Shown here: positions 28,864-37,929 of the stretch, in pieces
How positions within the stretch are numbered: position 1 is the first letter of the stretch
Layout of the letters: each line of letters starts with the position of its first letter
Source: an uncultured Lachnospiraceae bacterium
Lineage (GTDB): Bacteria; Bacillota; Clostridia; Lachnospirales; Lachnospiraceae
Length of the DNA stretch: 64,000 nt
Direction of reading: 5' to 3'
NCBI GenBank assembly: GCA_946405625.1
Contig: CAMJHQ010000012.1
Location: forward strand, 26,141-90,140
The notes under the pieces: model-generated
The model's input: the letters and a program-made list of their open reading frames with translations, nothing else
Databases searched by the model: none
What the model was told of the DNA's origin: nothing
Translations under genes and position numbers: made by a program

Positions 28864-30102
28864 ATGGGTGGAGTATTTGTAGAGTTTTTCTCGGATGAAG
28901 CTCTTGAAAATGTAATGACTATGCTTCAGTATAAGCCGGACAGAGTCATTTATCTCGGACATAAGCATACAATGATTACCAAGAAGATAGAAAGTCTCAG
29001 AGATTTTACCGAGATGGTAAGTCCGAAAACTCTTCTTGAGTTCCGAGAGGTTGCACGTGACAGCCTGAATGATTGTATAAGCGTACTTCAGGAGGTCGCA
29101 GATGAGTATCCTGATGCGAATTTTGAGCTTACCGGCGGCGGAGAAATGATACTTATAGCCTTTGGTTATGTCAGTGCCAAGGAGCAGGATAAAGGAATCA
29201 AGCTGAATACGCTCAGAATAGATCCTTATACGGCAACAGAGGTTAAACTTGAAAGCGGCGCAATGAACAGAAGGCATGACGATATTAAGATCACCGTTGA
29301 GCAGAATATAGTTCTCCACGGAGGACATCTGACGGATCAGACCGGCAGCTTTTCTACCTGGGATTTTAATGACGATTTTAAGCGTGATATCAGGACTATT
29401 TGGGCAGTTGCCTGCAGGATGAAGCATAAGTGGAACAATTATTGTTCCGTAATAGAGGATGTATTTAAGGATAATCCTCCTGACGAGGATGGCAGGGTCA
29501 CCCTTCCGAAGAGCCAGCTCGGTTCGGCTGAAGACATGTTTGAAAAGCTGAACGAAGCCGGAATGCTGAGAAATTACAGAGTTGAGAAAAACCGGATAGA
29601 GTTCTATTTTAAGAATAATCAGATTAAAAATATAGTTACAAAGACCGGAAATCTTCTTGAACTTCATGTTTATGAGGTTGCATCGAGAAGACCGGATATT
29701 TTTACGGATAAGATCATCGGAGCGGTCATTGACTGGAATCCGAAGAAGAAAGATGAGACTGAGGAAGACAGAGAATACAGGCATTATCTCAGAGCAAACT
29801 ATGACACGATAAACGAAATCGATGTTGTTCTCATGAGGTCTACTATTCCGACATTCATTTCATGCAAGAGCGGAAAAGCCGGCAGCCTGGCGCTTCACGA
29901 GCTTGAAACGGTGACAAGCAGATTCGGAGGTAATTATGCCAAGAAGGTTCTTGTTATGGCTACTCCGTGCGACAAGTCACAGAGCGGTATGTCATTCTTT
30001 AAGCAAAGGGCTAAAGATATGCATATCTGGGTACTTGATAATGTTTATGAAATGAGTGATGAAAAGCTCCTGAATAATCTGATCAGGATTCAGGGAGTAT
30101 AG
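28864..30102 (+). CDS. CARF-domain nuclease of the Card1/Can2 (DUF1887) type, without CRISPR nearby
   Basis: 412 residues. The N-terminal about 170 residues match a CARF-like Rossmann fold (VEFFSDEALENVMTMLQYKPDRVIYLG; LTGGGEMILIAFGYV), a small helical linker follows, and the C-terminal part is a PD-(D/E)xK nuclease: TGNLLELHVYEVA (E266), INEIDVVLM (D320) and FISCKSGKAGS (K335). Card1 and Can2 are activated by cyclic tetra-adenylate from type III CRISPR and cut ssRNA or DNA. Here no cas gene or CRISPR array is seen in the window; the gene follows dnaB and an SDR gene. The acid normally found two residues before the lysine is Ser333, so catalysis may differ. Confidence 0.8.
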   Translation: MGGVFVEFFSDEALENVMTMLQYKPDRVIYLGHKHTMITKKIESLRDFTEMVSPKTLLEFREVARDSLNDCISVLQEVADEYPDANFELTGGGEMILIAFGYVSAKEQDKGIKLNTLRIDPYTATEVKLESGAMNRRHDDIKITVEQNIVLHGGHLTDQTGSFSTWDFNDDFKRDIRTIWAVACRMKHKWNNYCSVIEDVFKDNPPDEDGRVTLPKSQLGSAEDMFEKLNEAGMLRNYRVEKNRIEFYFKNNQIKNIVTKTGNLLELHVYEVASRRPDIFTDKIIGAVIDWNPKKKDETEEDREYRHYLRANYDTINEIDVVLMRSTIPTFISCKSGKAGSLALHELETVTSRFGGNYAKKVLVMATPCDKSQSGMSFFKQRAKDMHIWVLDNVYEMSDEKLLNNLIRIQGV

Positions 30103-30156
30103 ATTTAATAATTCGGGTTATCCCGAATAAGCTGATCGAGTAGGAGGAAAAATAAG

Positions 30157-30726
30157 TTGGGTAAAGAAGTAAAGAAGAAAAGCACAGCAAAGCTTTTCTT
30201 CAAATCATTCATGAAGGGTATGGTGGTCCTTCTGGGAATAGCCTTACTTGCGCTGGGAGCATATTTAGGAGTAATGCTATATAACGGATATGGTACCAAG
30301 ACCGCCCCTCCGGCACCTAATTCAGAAGTCTTTAAAGATGGAAAGGTTGATCCGCTTCTTACGGCAGAACCAACAGAGGAAGTGACAGAGTCAATATATG
30401 TTTCGCAGTTTACCACAATAGATTTTGGAATCAGTATAAATGTGATCAATGCGACAGATACTTCAGGACTTGCAGGATATTGGAAGGAAAAGCTTAACGA
30501 TATCGGATATACCAAGATAGAAACATCTGACTGCAACTATCCACTGGAAAAATCCAAGATAGTTATAACTGAGGAAGGAATTGCCGCAGAACTTAAGGAA
30601 ATATTCCCAAAAGCGACATGGGAAGTGGGAAAAGTGACGGAAGAAGATATTTATGGGGAGACAGAAGGCGTAAAAGTGTTTATTTTCATAGGAAGTGACT
30701 ATGATGAGGTGCCTAGAGAAGAGTAA
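30157..30726 (+). CDS. Membrane-anchored LytR C-terminal domain protein
   Basis: 189 residues from a TTG start with AGGAGG 10 bases upstream. A basic N-terminus and one membrane helix (about 22-45) are followed by a Pro- and Glu-rich linker and a domain beginning INVINATDTSGLAGYWKEKL and ending VFIFIGSDYDEV, which matches the LytR_C module found at the C-terminus of LytR-CpsA-Psr proteins. The catalytic LCP domain is absent. An extracytoplasmic, cell-wall-related role is inferred. A hairpin (30111-30128) lies upstream and a terminator downstream. Confidence 0.75.
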   Translation: MGKEVKKKSTAKLFFKSFMKGMVVLLGIALLALGAYLGVMLYNGYGTKTAPPAPNSEVFKDGKVDPLLTAEPTEEVTESIYVSQFTTIDFGISINVINATDTSGLAGYWKEKLNDIGYTKIETSDCNYPLEKSKIVITEEGIAAELKEIFPKATWEVGKVTEEDIYGETEGVKVFIFIGSDYDEVPREE

Positions 30727-30733
30727 AAATAAA

Positions 30734-30829
30734 CCAAAATTTGTTGGATATTGCACAAAAAAATAAAGGCGAAATCAAATAATGCTTGATTTCTTTTGGT
30801 GAAAACGTCCAACAACTTTTGGGCAATAT
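30734..30829 (+). other. Interleaved inverted repeats with pseudoknot topology upstream of msmX (candidate structured RNA)
   Basis: CCAAAATTTGTTGGA (30734-30748) pairs, with one mismatch, with TCCAACAACTTTTGG (30808-30822). ATATTGC (30748-30754) is complementary to GCAATAT (30823-30829), which lies outside that first helix, so the order is P-Q-P'-Q'. The loop contains the terminator hairpin at 30771-30797. It could be an RNA pseudoknot or paired protein-binding sites. Confidence 0.45.
30771..30797 (+). terminator. Intrinsic terminator of the LytR_C gene
   Basis: GAAATCAA / TTGATTTC (8 bp, 7-nt loop) followed by TTTT, 45 bases after the stop codon. It lies inside the larger interleaved inverted repeat. 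Confidence 0.6.
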
Positions 30830-30979
30830 ACAATCTTACTAAAACTTTTTGTGTATTTTCGTGCAAGAAACATATAGTATTCGAAAATGAAAAGTAATAT
30901 TATATACGAAGTTGGTAGGAAAATCGCGGCTTGAGCCGCCTGATTAACTAGAGAATTAACTTATACAGGAGGTTACAAA

Positions 30980-32092
30980 ATGTCTAGTTTACAGTTAAAG
31001 AACATTTACAAGATTTACCCTAACGGATTTAACGCTGTTAAGGACTTCAACCTTGATATTCAGGATAAGGAGTTCGTTATCTTCGTTGGTCCTTCAGGAT
31101 GTGGTAAGTCAACTACTCTTAGAATGATTGCCGGACTTGAGGATATCAGTTCCGGTGAGCTTTGGATCGGTGACAAGATGGTTAACGACATCGAGCCTAA
31201 GGACAGAGATATTGCGATGGTATTCCAGAACTACGCTCTGTATCCTCATATGTCAGTTTATGATAACATGGCATTCGGTCTTAAGCTTCGTAAGATTCCA
31301 AAGGAAAAGATCGACAAGCAGGTTCATGAAGCAGCTAAGATCCTTGAGATCGAGCACCTTCTTGATCGTAAGCCGAAGGCTCTTTCCGGTGGACAGAGAC
31401 AGAGAGTTGCCATGGGACGTGCTATCGTTCGTGAGCCAAAGGTATTCCTTATGGACGAGCCTCTCTCAAACCTCGATGCTAAGCTTCGTGTACAGATGCG
31501 TGTTGAGATCTCTAAGCTTCATCAGAGACTTCAGACAACAATCATCTACGTTACACATGACCAGACAGAAGCTATGACACTTGGTACAAGAATCGTAGTT
31601 ATGAAGGATGGTATCATCCAGCAGGTTGATACACCTCAGAACCTTTACGATCATCCTACAAACCTCTTCGTTGCTGGTTTCATGGGAATGCCTCCTATGA
31701 ACTTCATCGATTGTAAGGTTGTTAAGTCAGGTGCTGATGTACTTCTTATGTTTGGTTCACATTCAATCAAGGTTCCTGAAGCTAAGGCTAACAAGCTTAT
31801 TGCCGGCGGATTCATTGATAAGGAAGTTGTTCTCGGTATCAGACCTGAGGATATTCATGATGAGCAGCTGTTCATCGAGTCTTCACCTGAGTCAGTTATC
31901 GATGCAAGAATCAACATTTACGAAATGCTCGGTGCTGAAGTATATCTGTACTTCTCAATCGATCAGTTCGATATCACAGCAAGAGTTAATGCTCGTACAA
32001 CTGCTCGTCCTGGTGACACAGTTCAGTTCGCATTTGATCTTAGCAAGATTCATATCTTTGATAAGGAATCAGAAGAGATCATCGTAAGCTAG
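30980..32092 (+). CDS. msmX: Sugar ABC transporter ATP-binding protein MsmX/UgpC family
   Basis: 370 residues. Walker A GPSGCGKSTTLRM, Q-loop VFQNYALYPHMSVYDNMAFG, signature LSGGQRQRVAMGRAIVREP, Walker B VFLMDEPLSNLDAKLR, H-loop VTHDQTEAMTLG, then a C-terminal TOBE/OB domain. These are features of the multi-sugar ATPase shared by several permeases. No permease gene is adjacent, as expected for the orphan shared ATPase. Strong AGGAGG; codon use is strongly biased, suggesting high expression. Confidence 0.95.
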   Translation: MSSLQLKNIYKIYPNGFNAVKDFNLDIQDKEFVIFVGPSGCGKSTTLRMIAGLEDISSGELWIGDKMVNDIEPKDRDIAMVFQNYALYPHMSVYDNMAFGLKLRKIPKEKIDKQVHEAAKILEIEHLLDRKPKALSGGQRQRVAMGRAIVREPKVFLMDEPLSNLDAKLRVQMRVEISKLHQRLQTTIIYVTHDQTEAMTLGTRIVVMKDGIIQQVDTPQNLYDHPTNLFVAGFMGMPPMNFIDCKVVKSGADVLLMFGSHSIKVPEAKANKLIAGGFIDKEVVLGIRPEDIHDEQLFIESSPESVIDARINIYEMLGAEVYLYFSIDQFDITARVNARTTARPGDTVQFAFDLSKIHIFDKESEEIIVS

Positions 32093-32134
32093 TCATTGCG
32101 TGATTAATATAATATGAAGATATTATGAAAATAT

Positions 32135-32172
32135 GGGGAAATGCACTGTAAATGTGCATTTCCTCTTTTTTT
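32135..32172 (+). terminator. Intrinsic terminator of msmX
   Basis: GGAAATGCAC / GTGCATTTCC (10 bp perfect, extended by G-T and G-C) with a 7-nt loop and a run of seven T. Confidence 0.9.
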
Positions 32173-32254
32173 CGGGAAGGCTTTTTGATATAATTATTTA
32201 GATTAGGTGTAACTTATATTTCACGTGGGGATTAGAAGAAACGGAGAGTGAAAA

Positions 32255-33346
32255 ATGATATCAAATTCAATTTTACAGGAAACATTGGAGGGTATTAAGT
32301 CTATCACTCAGGTCGATCTGATAGTGATGGATGCAGAAGGAAGGACTATTGCGAGAACGATTGATGATGCAGTCCTTGAATATGATGATGCAGTAATTGC
32401 ATTTGCTGAATCTGCTGCTGAAAGTCAATCTCTTCTCGGTTATCAGTTCTTTAAGGTTATGGATGATAAACAGCTTGAATATGTGCTTATGGCTAAGGGT
32501 GATACCGATAGTACATATATGGTTGGAAAGATGGCTACATTCCAGATCCAGAATCTGCTTGTAGCTTATAAAGAGAGATCGGATAAGGATAACTTTATCA
32601 AGAACCTCCTTCTTGACAATCTGCTGCTGGTAGATATTTATAACAGAGCTAAGAAGCTTCATATCGAGACAGATGTTAAGAGATGTGTATTCATTATCGA
32701 GACAAAGACTGAGAAGGATACAAATGCACTTGAGACTGTACGTAATATCTTTTCAGTTAAATCCAGAGACTTTATTACAGCCGTTGATGAGAAGAATATC
32801 ATTCTTGTTAAGGAAGTTAAGCCGACTGACAATTATGAAGAGCTCTCAAAGACAGCAAATATTATTGTAGATATGCTCAATACAGAGGCTATGATTTCCG
32901 TTCATGTAGCATTTGGTACAATAGTTAACGAGATTAAGGAAGTATCACGATCCTACAAGGAAGCTAAGATGGCTCTTGATGTAGGAAAGATCTTCTACAG
33001 TGATAAGAACATCATTGCATACAGCAACCTTGGAATAGGACGTCTTATTTATCAGCTTCCGATTCCTCTGTGCCGTATGTTCATTAAGGAAATCTTCGAT
33101 GGAAAATCACCGGATGAATTCGATGATGAAACTCTTACAACTATTCAGAAGTTCTTTGAGAACAGCCTGAATGTTTCTGAGACATCAAGACAGCTTTACA
33201 TCCACAGAAATACACTTGTATACAGACTTGATAAGATCGAGAAGGCTACAGGTCTTGACCTCAGAGTATTTGAAGATGCGATTACATTTAAGATTGCTCT
33301 TATGGTTGTTAAGTATATGAAGTATATGGAAACTCACGATTTCTAA
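32255..33346 (+). CDS. CdaR-like transcriptional regulator with PucR-type HTH
   Basis: 363 residues. The N-terminus (ILQETLEGIKSITQVDLIVMDAEGRTIART) resembles the diacid-recognition domain of CdaR. The centre is a degenerate GGDEF-like segment and the C-terminus is a PucR-family HTH (NVSETSRQLYIHRNTLVYRLDKIEKATGLDLR). CdaR proteins regulate sugar acid or carbohydrate genes. The gene lies directly after msmX, so control of sugar uptake is a plausible role. GGAGAG precedes the ATG. Confidence 0.88.
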   Translation: MISNSILQETLEGIKSITQVDLIVMDAEGRTIARTIDDAVLEYDDAVIAFAESAAESQSLLGYQFFKVMDDKQLEYVLMAKGDTDSTYMVGKMATFQIQNLLVAYKERSDKDNFIKNLLLDNLLLVDIYNRAKKLHIETDVKRCVFIIETKTEKDTNALETVRNIFSVKSRDFITAVDEKNIILVKEVKPTDNYEELSKTANIIVDMLNTEAMISVHVAFGTIVNEIKEVSRSYKEAKMALDVGKIFYSDKNIIAYSNLGIGRLIYQLPIPLCRMFIKEIFDGKSPDEFDDETLTTIQKFFENSLNVSETSRQLYIHRNTLVYRLDKIEKATGLDLRVFEDAITFKIALMVVKYMKYMETHDF

Positions 33347-33423
33347 AATGATAATTAATTATTCATAAGGTTCGTCCTGAAGTACCTTTTGAATAAAAAA
33401 ATAAATGAAGGGTTAAATTTGTA

Positions 33424-34110
33424 ATGATTAAACTTGAAAACGTAACCATGAAATATCCTACAGGAACTGTTGCTCTGAAGGATATTAATCTGAAAATCGA
33501 AGATGGTGAATTCGTCTTTATCGTAGGTAGTTCAGGTTCAGGTAAAACGACACTTATTGAGCTTTTACTCAGGGAGCTTGTTCCTACAAAGGGAAGGATC
33601 GAAGTAGCTGGATTCGACTATACAAAGCTTAAGAGGAGACAGATTCCTAAGGCACGAAGAAAGCTTGGAGTAGTTTTCCAGAATTTCCGTCTTCTGAAGG
33701 ACAGAACGGTTTACGAAAATGTAGCATTTGCACAGAGAGTTATAGAGACACCGTCTCGATATATCAGACGTCAGGTTCCGGCAATGCTTTCTCTTGTAGG
33801 ACTCGCCGATAAGTATAAGTCTTTGCCAAGACAGCTGTCCGGTGGTGAGCAGCAGAGAGTTGCACTTGCCAGAGCACTCGTAAACAAACCTGAAATAATT
33901 CTTGCCGATGAGCCGACCGGTAACCTTGACCCTAAGAATTCATGGGAGATCATGAATCTTCTTGATGAGATCAATGCTAAAGGAACAACAGTTGTAGTTG
34001 TTACTCATAACAAGGAAATTGTTAATGTTATGAAGAAGCGAGTTATCACCATTAAGAAAGGTGTCATAGTAAGCGATGTCGAGAAGGGTGGTTATATAGA
34101 TGAGGATTAG
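33424..34110 (+). CDS. ftsE: Cell division ATP-binding protein FtsE
   Basis: 228 residues. Walker [34 protein letters not shown], Walker [14 protein letters not shown], and the FtsE-type early motif [22 protein letters not shown]. With FtsX it forms an ABC transporter-like complex that activates cell-wall hydrolases in the membrane. Its last 11 bases overlap ftsX. Confidence 0.97.
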   Translation: MIKLENVTMKYPTGTVALKDINLKIEDGEFVFIVGSSGSGKTTLIELLLRELVPTKGRIEVAGFDYTKLKRRQIPKARRKLGVVFQNFRLLKDRTVYENVAFAQRVIETPSRYIRRQVPAMLSLVGLADKYKSLPRQLSGGEQQRVALARALVNKPEIILADEPTGNLDPKNSWEIMNLLDEINAKGTTVVVVTHNKEIVNVMKKRVITIKKGVIVSDVEKGGYIDED

Positions 34111-35008
34111 TTCAGCGTGGTACAGCTTAAGACAGGGTGTTAAAAACATCCGAAGAAATATTCTGTTTTCACTTGCATCAATCGGAACAATCATAGCTTG
34201 TCTTTTTATCTTTGGTCTTTTCTATATGGTGCTTGTAAACTTTCAGAAGTCTATCAAGAAGGTGGAAGAAAGTATATCCATTACTGTATTCTTTGATTAC
34301 GGAATAACAGAGCAGGGTATAAATCTTATCGGAGAACAGATTAAGGCGAGACCTGAAGTAAATACAATAGATTTTATTTCAGCAGAGGATGCATGGATTG
34401 ATTATTCAAATCGAACATTTGATGATCCGGAGGCTGCCAGAGCAGCGTTCGGAGATGATAATCCACTTGCAGATTCGGCATCTTATACTATTACACTTAA
34501 AGATGTCAGTAAGCAGGCCGATTTCGTTCAGTTCCTCAAAGAACTGGATGGAGTAAGAGATGTAAACAGCTCGTCATATACAGCCGATACTATTTCGGCA
34601 ATCAATATATTTGTAGGTTATGCTTCACTTGGAATTATCGTTATACTTCTTTTGGTATCCGTATTCCTTATAAACAATACGATCACAATCGGTATTACAG
34701 TTCGTAGGGAAGAGATTAAAATAATGAAGTTGATTGGTGCTACAAACTCTTTCGTAAGAGCACCATTCATAGTAGAAGGTGTGATAATAGGAGTTTTGGG
34801 ATCGGTAATTCCTGTAGTACTCTTATATTTCTTATATGATTCTATTCTTGGATATATAGCCGGAAAGTTCTCAATACTTAAGAGTCTTTTCGAGTTTATT
34901 CCACTGAATGATATGTTTAAGGTTTTGGGACCTGCAATATTGATCATAGGTATAGGAATAGGCTTCTTTGGAAGTCTGCTGACAACCAGAAAACATTTAA
35001 AAGTATAA
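34100..35008 (+). CDS. ftsX: Cell division protein FtsX
   Basis: 302 residues; N-terminal membrane helix, extracellular domain (KVEESISITVFFDYGI...) and three C-terminal membrane helices, with the FtsX motif TITIGITVRREEIKIMKLIGAT. It transduces ATP hydrolysis by FtsE to the M23 hydrolase encoded next. It overlaps ftsE by 11 bases. Confidence 0.97.
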   Translation: MRISSAWYSLRQGVKNIRRNILFSLASIGTIIACLFIFGLFYMVLVNFQKSIKKVEESISITVFFDYGITEQGINLIGEQIKARPEVNTIDFISAEDAWIDYSNRTFDDPEAARAAFGDDNPLADSASYTITLKDVSKQADFVQFLKELDGVRDVNSSSYTADTISAINIFVGYASLGIIVILLLVSVFLINNTITIGITVRREEIKIMKLIGATNSFVRAPFIVEGVIIGVLGSVIPVVLLYFLYDSILGYIAGKFSILKSLFEFIPLNDMFKVLGPAILIIGIGIGFFGSLLTTRKHLKV

Positions 35009-35033
35009 TTAAGTATAATTGGAGGATAGGGTA

Positions 35034-36578
35034 TTGAGGCGAAGAATTTTTGCTATAACAATATTCCTGATTACGTTTCTCTTTGCAGGAACTTTAGTAT
35101 ATGCGTCCGGTTCGGATAGAAGGGCGTATATTCCGGAGAGAAGTGAGACTGAAAATCCTGAATCGGAGCAGCCTACAGAGGCTGCTCCTACTGATTCAGG
35201 GGATTCGAGCGAGACTCCTACAGAGGCGCCTACAGAAGCGCCTACGGAGCAGCCGACATCTGAACAGCCAACGTCTGAAGAGCCGACATCTGAGCAACCG
35301 ACGTCTGAGCAGCCGACATCTGAGCAGCCAACGTCCGAGCAGCCGACATCTGAGCAGCCAACAACCGAACAGGGTGGTAATCAGGGAGGCAATTCCGGTA
35401 ATCAGGGGGGAAAAGCATCTGATACAGATGCAAAAAAACCAAAATTTACAGTAACGACAATTACAAGTCCTTCGGGAATGGTTGTTTATGATACGTCAGC
35501 CATAAATGCACTTAAACAGCAGATGGAGGCGACTAGAAAAGATAAGGTTGAAGTTCAGCAGCTTATAAATGAGCTGATGACTGCACAGAATGACTTCATC
35601 GAAAGACTCAGGGAACTGGATGAGCTTATCATTGAGTATCAGGATGATATAGATGCTTTAGAAGAGCAGCAGAAGATTGCTATTAATACTTCAATCGATC
35701 TGGAGGAGCAGCTTAAAGAGGCTCAACAACAGGAAGCAGAACAATATGAAAAGCTTAAGAATCATATCAGAGTAGATTATGAAAATAACAGATATACATA
35801 TTTGGATGCTATTTTCAATGCAGTTGATTTCAATGCGGTTATGAATGAATTTGAGTATATAAATTCATTAGAGGATTATGATCAGCAGCTTTTCACGGAA
35901 CTTGAAGAGAAAAGAAAATCCATTGCAAACAAGAAATTGATGATGGATGCACTGGATGAAGATATTGAGGCAATCAAGAAAACAAAGATTGCTCAGCAGG
36001 AGGCTATAGAGCTTCTGTCTGAAGAAAAGGTTAAGCAGATTGAGAGTTATAATACAAAGATAAATGATGCAAAGAATGCTTTAGCAACTATAGATCAGCT
36101 GCTTCAGCAGAGTGACGCTAAGCTTCTTGCATTGGAGCAGGAATACAGAAGAAAGCTTCAACTCTCATCATCACCGAATATTAAATTTGATGGTTCGCTT
36201 CTTTGGCCGATGCCATCCAGTACGCAGATGACTTCTCCGTTCGGTGGAAGAATTAATCCTATCACGGGTGCATCGGAAGGCCACAGTGGTGTAGATATAG
36301 CTTGTGAAATGGGTTCGCCGGTTATAGCACCTGCTCCCGGAAGAGTATTCTATGTAGGATGGATGGGAACCGGAGGCAACTGTGTTCAGATTGATATAGG
36401 ATCGGGCATGACAGTTTTCTTCTATCATCTTTCAGAGTTTAATTGTAAAGAGGGTGATATGGTTTCTGCCGGTCAGGTTGTCGCTTTTTCGGGAAGTACA
36501 GGTATGTCAACAGGTCCTCACCTTCATTACGGTATTAAGGTAAACGGAACGCCTGTTGATCCGCTGCAGTTCTACTAA
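35034..36578 (+). CDS. Murein hydrolase activator/PcsB-like M23 (LytM) peptidase with PTSEQ-repeat linker
   Basis: The TTG at 35034 is chosen because GGAGG (35021-35025) ends 8 bases before it; a TTG at 35019 overlaps the site. 514 residues. Signal peptide at the N-terminus (IFLITFLFAGTLVYASG), a Pro/Thr/Ser/Glu linker with eight 5-residue repeats (about 74-113), a long coiled coil (about 150-365) as in PcsB and EnvC, and a C-terminal M23 domain with HSGVDIA and GPHLHYGIKV, so the zinc ligands (H, D, H) are intact. It should be the FtsEX-controlled cell-wall hydrolase of this cluster. Confidence 0.92.
   Translation: MRRRIFAITIFLITFLFAGTLVYASGSDRRAYIPERSETENPESEQPTEAAPTDSGDSSETPTEAPTEAPTEQPTSEQPTSEEPTSEQPTSEQPTSEQPTSEQPTSEQPTTEQGGNQGGNSGNQGGKASDTDAKKPKFTVTTITSPSGMVVYDTSAINALKQQMEATRKDKVEVQQLINELMTAQNDFIERLRELDELIIEYQDDIDALEEQQKIAINTSIDLEEQLKEAQQQEAEQYEKLKNHIRVDYENNRYTYLDAIFNAVDFNAVMNEFEYINSLEDYDQQLFTELEEKRKSIANKKLMMDALDEDIEAIKKTKIAQQEAIELLSEEKVKQIESYNTKINDAKNALATIDQLLQQSDAKLLALEQEYRRKLQLSSSPNIKFDGSLLWPMPSSTQMTSPFGGRINPITGASEGHSGVDIACEMGSPVIAPAPGRVFYVGWMGTGGNCVQIDIGSGMTVFFYHLSEFNCKEGDMVSAGQVVAFSGSTGMSTGPHLHYGIKVNGTPVDPLQFY
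35253..35372 (+). repeat. 15-bp tandem repeat (8 units) in the linker of the M23 peptidase gene
   Basis: Eight units of 15 bp encode PTSE(Q/E) repeats, with third-position variation between units. In-frame unit gain or loss would change linker length without frameshift. Confidence 0.85.
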
Positions 36579-36601
36579 AAACTATGTTGGAGATGATATA
36601 A

Positions 36602-37867
36602 ATGAGATTATATGTCAAGAAATGTGCAGCAATTATACTTTCAGCAGGAATGCTGATGGGATTCGGTGCGTGCGGCACAGGAACCGGGGCAGGTTCGACA
36701 ACGGAATCGGCAACGGCAAGTGAAGGAACACCTGAAGCCGGATCCACGGAATTTGATGCGAATTCTCAAAGAGTCCAGAAGAAGACAAAAGAGGTAGAAA
36801 AACTTATAGATCAGTATTTCTATTTTGAAGAGGATCCTGCTAAAAGAGAAGAGAATTATTTTGACGGAATCATGGAAGGACTTGATGATCCGTATTCCGT
36901 ATATTATACACCTGAAGAATTTGCAAAGCTTAATGAAGATGACAGTGGCGAATATGTTGGTATAGGAGCTACTGTATCGAAGACTGTTGAAGATGGAAAA
37001 GTCTATGTAGTTAAGCCACTCCGGGGAAGTCCGGCTGAGGCAGTTGGTCTTCTTCCGGGAGACGTCTTTGTCAAGATAGATGATATAGATGTCACAACAG
37101 ACATGGAGCTTGAAGAAGTAGTTAATTATATCAGAGGAAAAGAAGGAACGACCGCTCACCTTAAGATGTATCGTGAGGGCGAGCCGGATTTCCTGGAATT
37201 TGATATAACGAGAGCAAAAATCCAGAATATTACTGTTGATTATGAAATGCTCGATAACAAGATAGGATATATCTCTGTTGATCAGTTTATTGAGAATACA
37301 CCTCAACAGTTTAAGGAAGGTGTTGATTCCCTGATAGGTCAGGGTGCGAGAGCGCTTATTATTGATATGCGTAACAATCCGGGCGGCCTGCTCACAGCAG
37401 TTAATGAGATGACAGATTATATCATTAAGGATGATGCAGTTGCAGACGGAGCGAAAGAGGCCGGTCTACAGCTTGTTGTTAAGGATAAGGATGGAAAGAT
37501 CATTAACGATTACAAGTGTTCGGATGAACATTCCGTAGATATTCCTATGGCTGTACTCATTAACGGTAACAGTGCCAGTGCGGCAGAAATTTTTACTGCT
37601 GATATGAAGGATTATAAGCTTGCAACAATTATTGGTACTACTACATTCGGAAAGGGTATAGTTCAATCAGTTATTCCTCTTTCTGACGGTTCTGCAATCA
37701 AGATAACAATTGCAAAATATTTTACACCTGCTGAACATGATATTCATAAGGTGGGTATTGAGCCGGATATTGAGATAGATGTATCCGATGAGCAGAAGAG
37801 AATGGCGGAGATCCCACATGATGAGGATCCTCAGCTTCAGAAAGCTATTGAGGTTTTAACCAAGTAA
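36602..37867 (+). CDS. S41-family C-terminal processing peptidase, predicted lipoprotein
   Basis: 421 residues. A lipoprotein-like signal ends in MGFGAC (Cys24). A PDZ domain lies at about 110-200 (GIGATVSK...; VVKPLRGSPAEAVGLLPGD). The S41 core carries NGNSASAAEIF (catalytic Ser324 or Ser326) and TTTFGKGIVQS with the Lys. Such CtpA/CtpB proteases act outside the membrane, often tuning wall hydrolases; position after ftsEX-M23 supports a link to cell-wall remodelling. Confidence 0.93.
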   Translation: MRLYVKKCAAIILSAGMLMGFGACGTGTGAGSTTESATASEGTPEAGSTEFDANSQRVQKKTKEVEKLIDQYFYFEEDPAKREENYFDGIMEGLDDPYSVYYTPEEFAKLNEDDSGEYVGIGATVSKTVEDGKVYVVKPLRGSPAEAVGLLPGDVFVKIDDIDVTTDMELEEVVNYIRGKEGTTAHLKMYREGEPDFLEFDITRAKIQNITVDYEMLDNKIGYISVDQFIENTPQQFKEGVDSLIGQGARALIIDMRNNPGGLLTAVNEMTDYIIKDDAVADGAKEAGLQLVVKDKDGKIINDYKCSDEHSVDIPMAVLINGNSASAAEIFTADMKDYKLATIIGTTTFGKGIVQSVIPLSDGSAIKITIAKYFTPAEHDIHKVGIEPDIEIDVSDEQKRMAEIPHDEDPQLQKAIEVLTK

Positions 37868-37877
37868 TGTTAGAATT

Positions 37878-37905
37878 AAGCGTCAAAATGTTATTTTGGC
37901 GCTTT
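37878..37905 (+). terminator. Intrinsic terminator of the S41 peptidase gene
   Basis: AAGCGTCAAAAT / ATTTTGGCGCTT (12 bp with one G-T) around GTT, 10 bases after the stop codon. Only one extra T follows, so it may be leaky. Confidence 0.6.
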
Positions 37906-37929
37906 AATCTATTTAAAAGGGGAATTAAT

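Noticed and set aside
28864..30102. Part of a CRISPR-Cas locus
   Set aside because: No cas genes or repeat-spacer array can be seen in the 64-kb window; only the CARF-nuclease similarity points there.
35242..35442. - strand frame across the PTSEQ repeats
   Set aside because: Its repetitive translation only mirrors the 15-bp repeat of the M23 peptidase gene.
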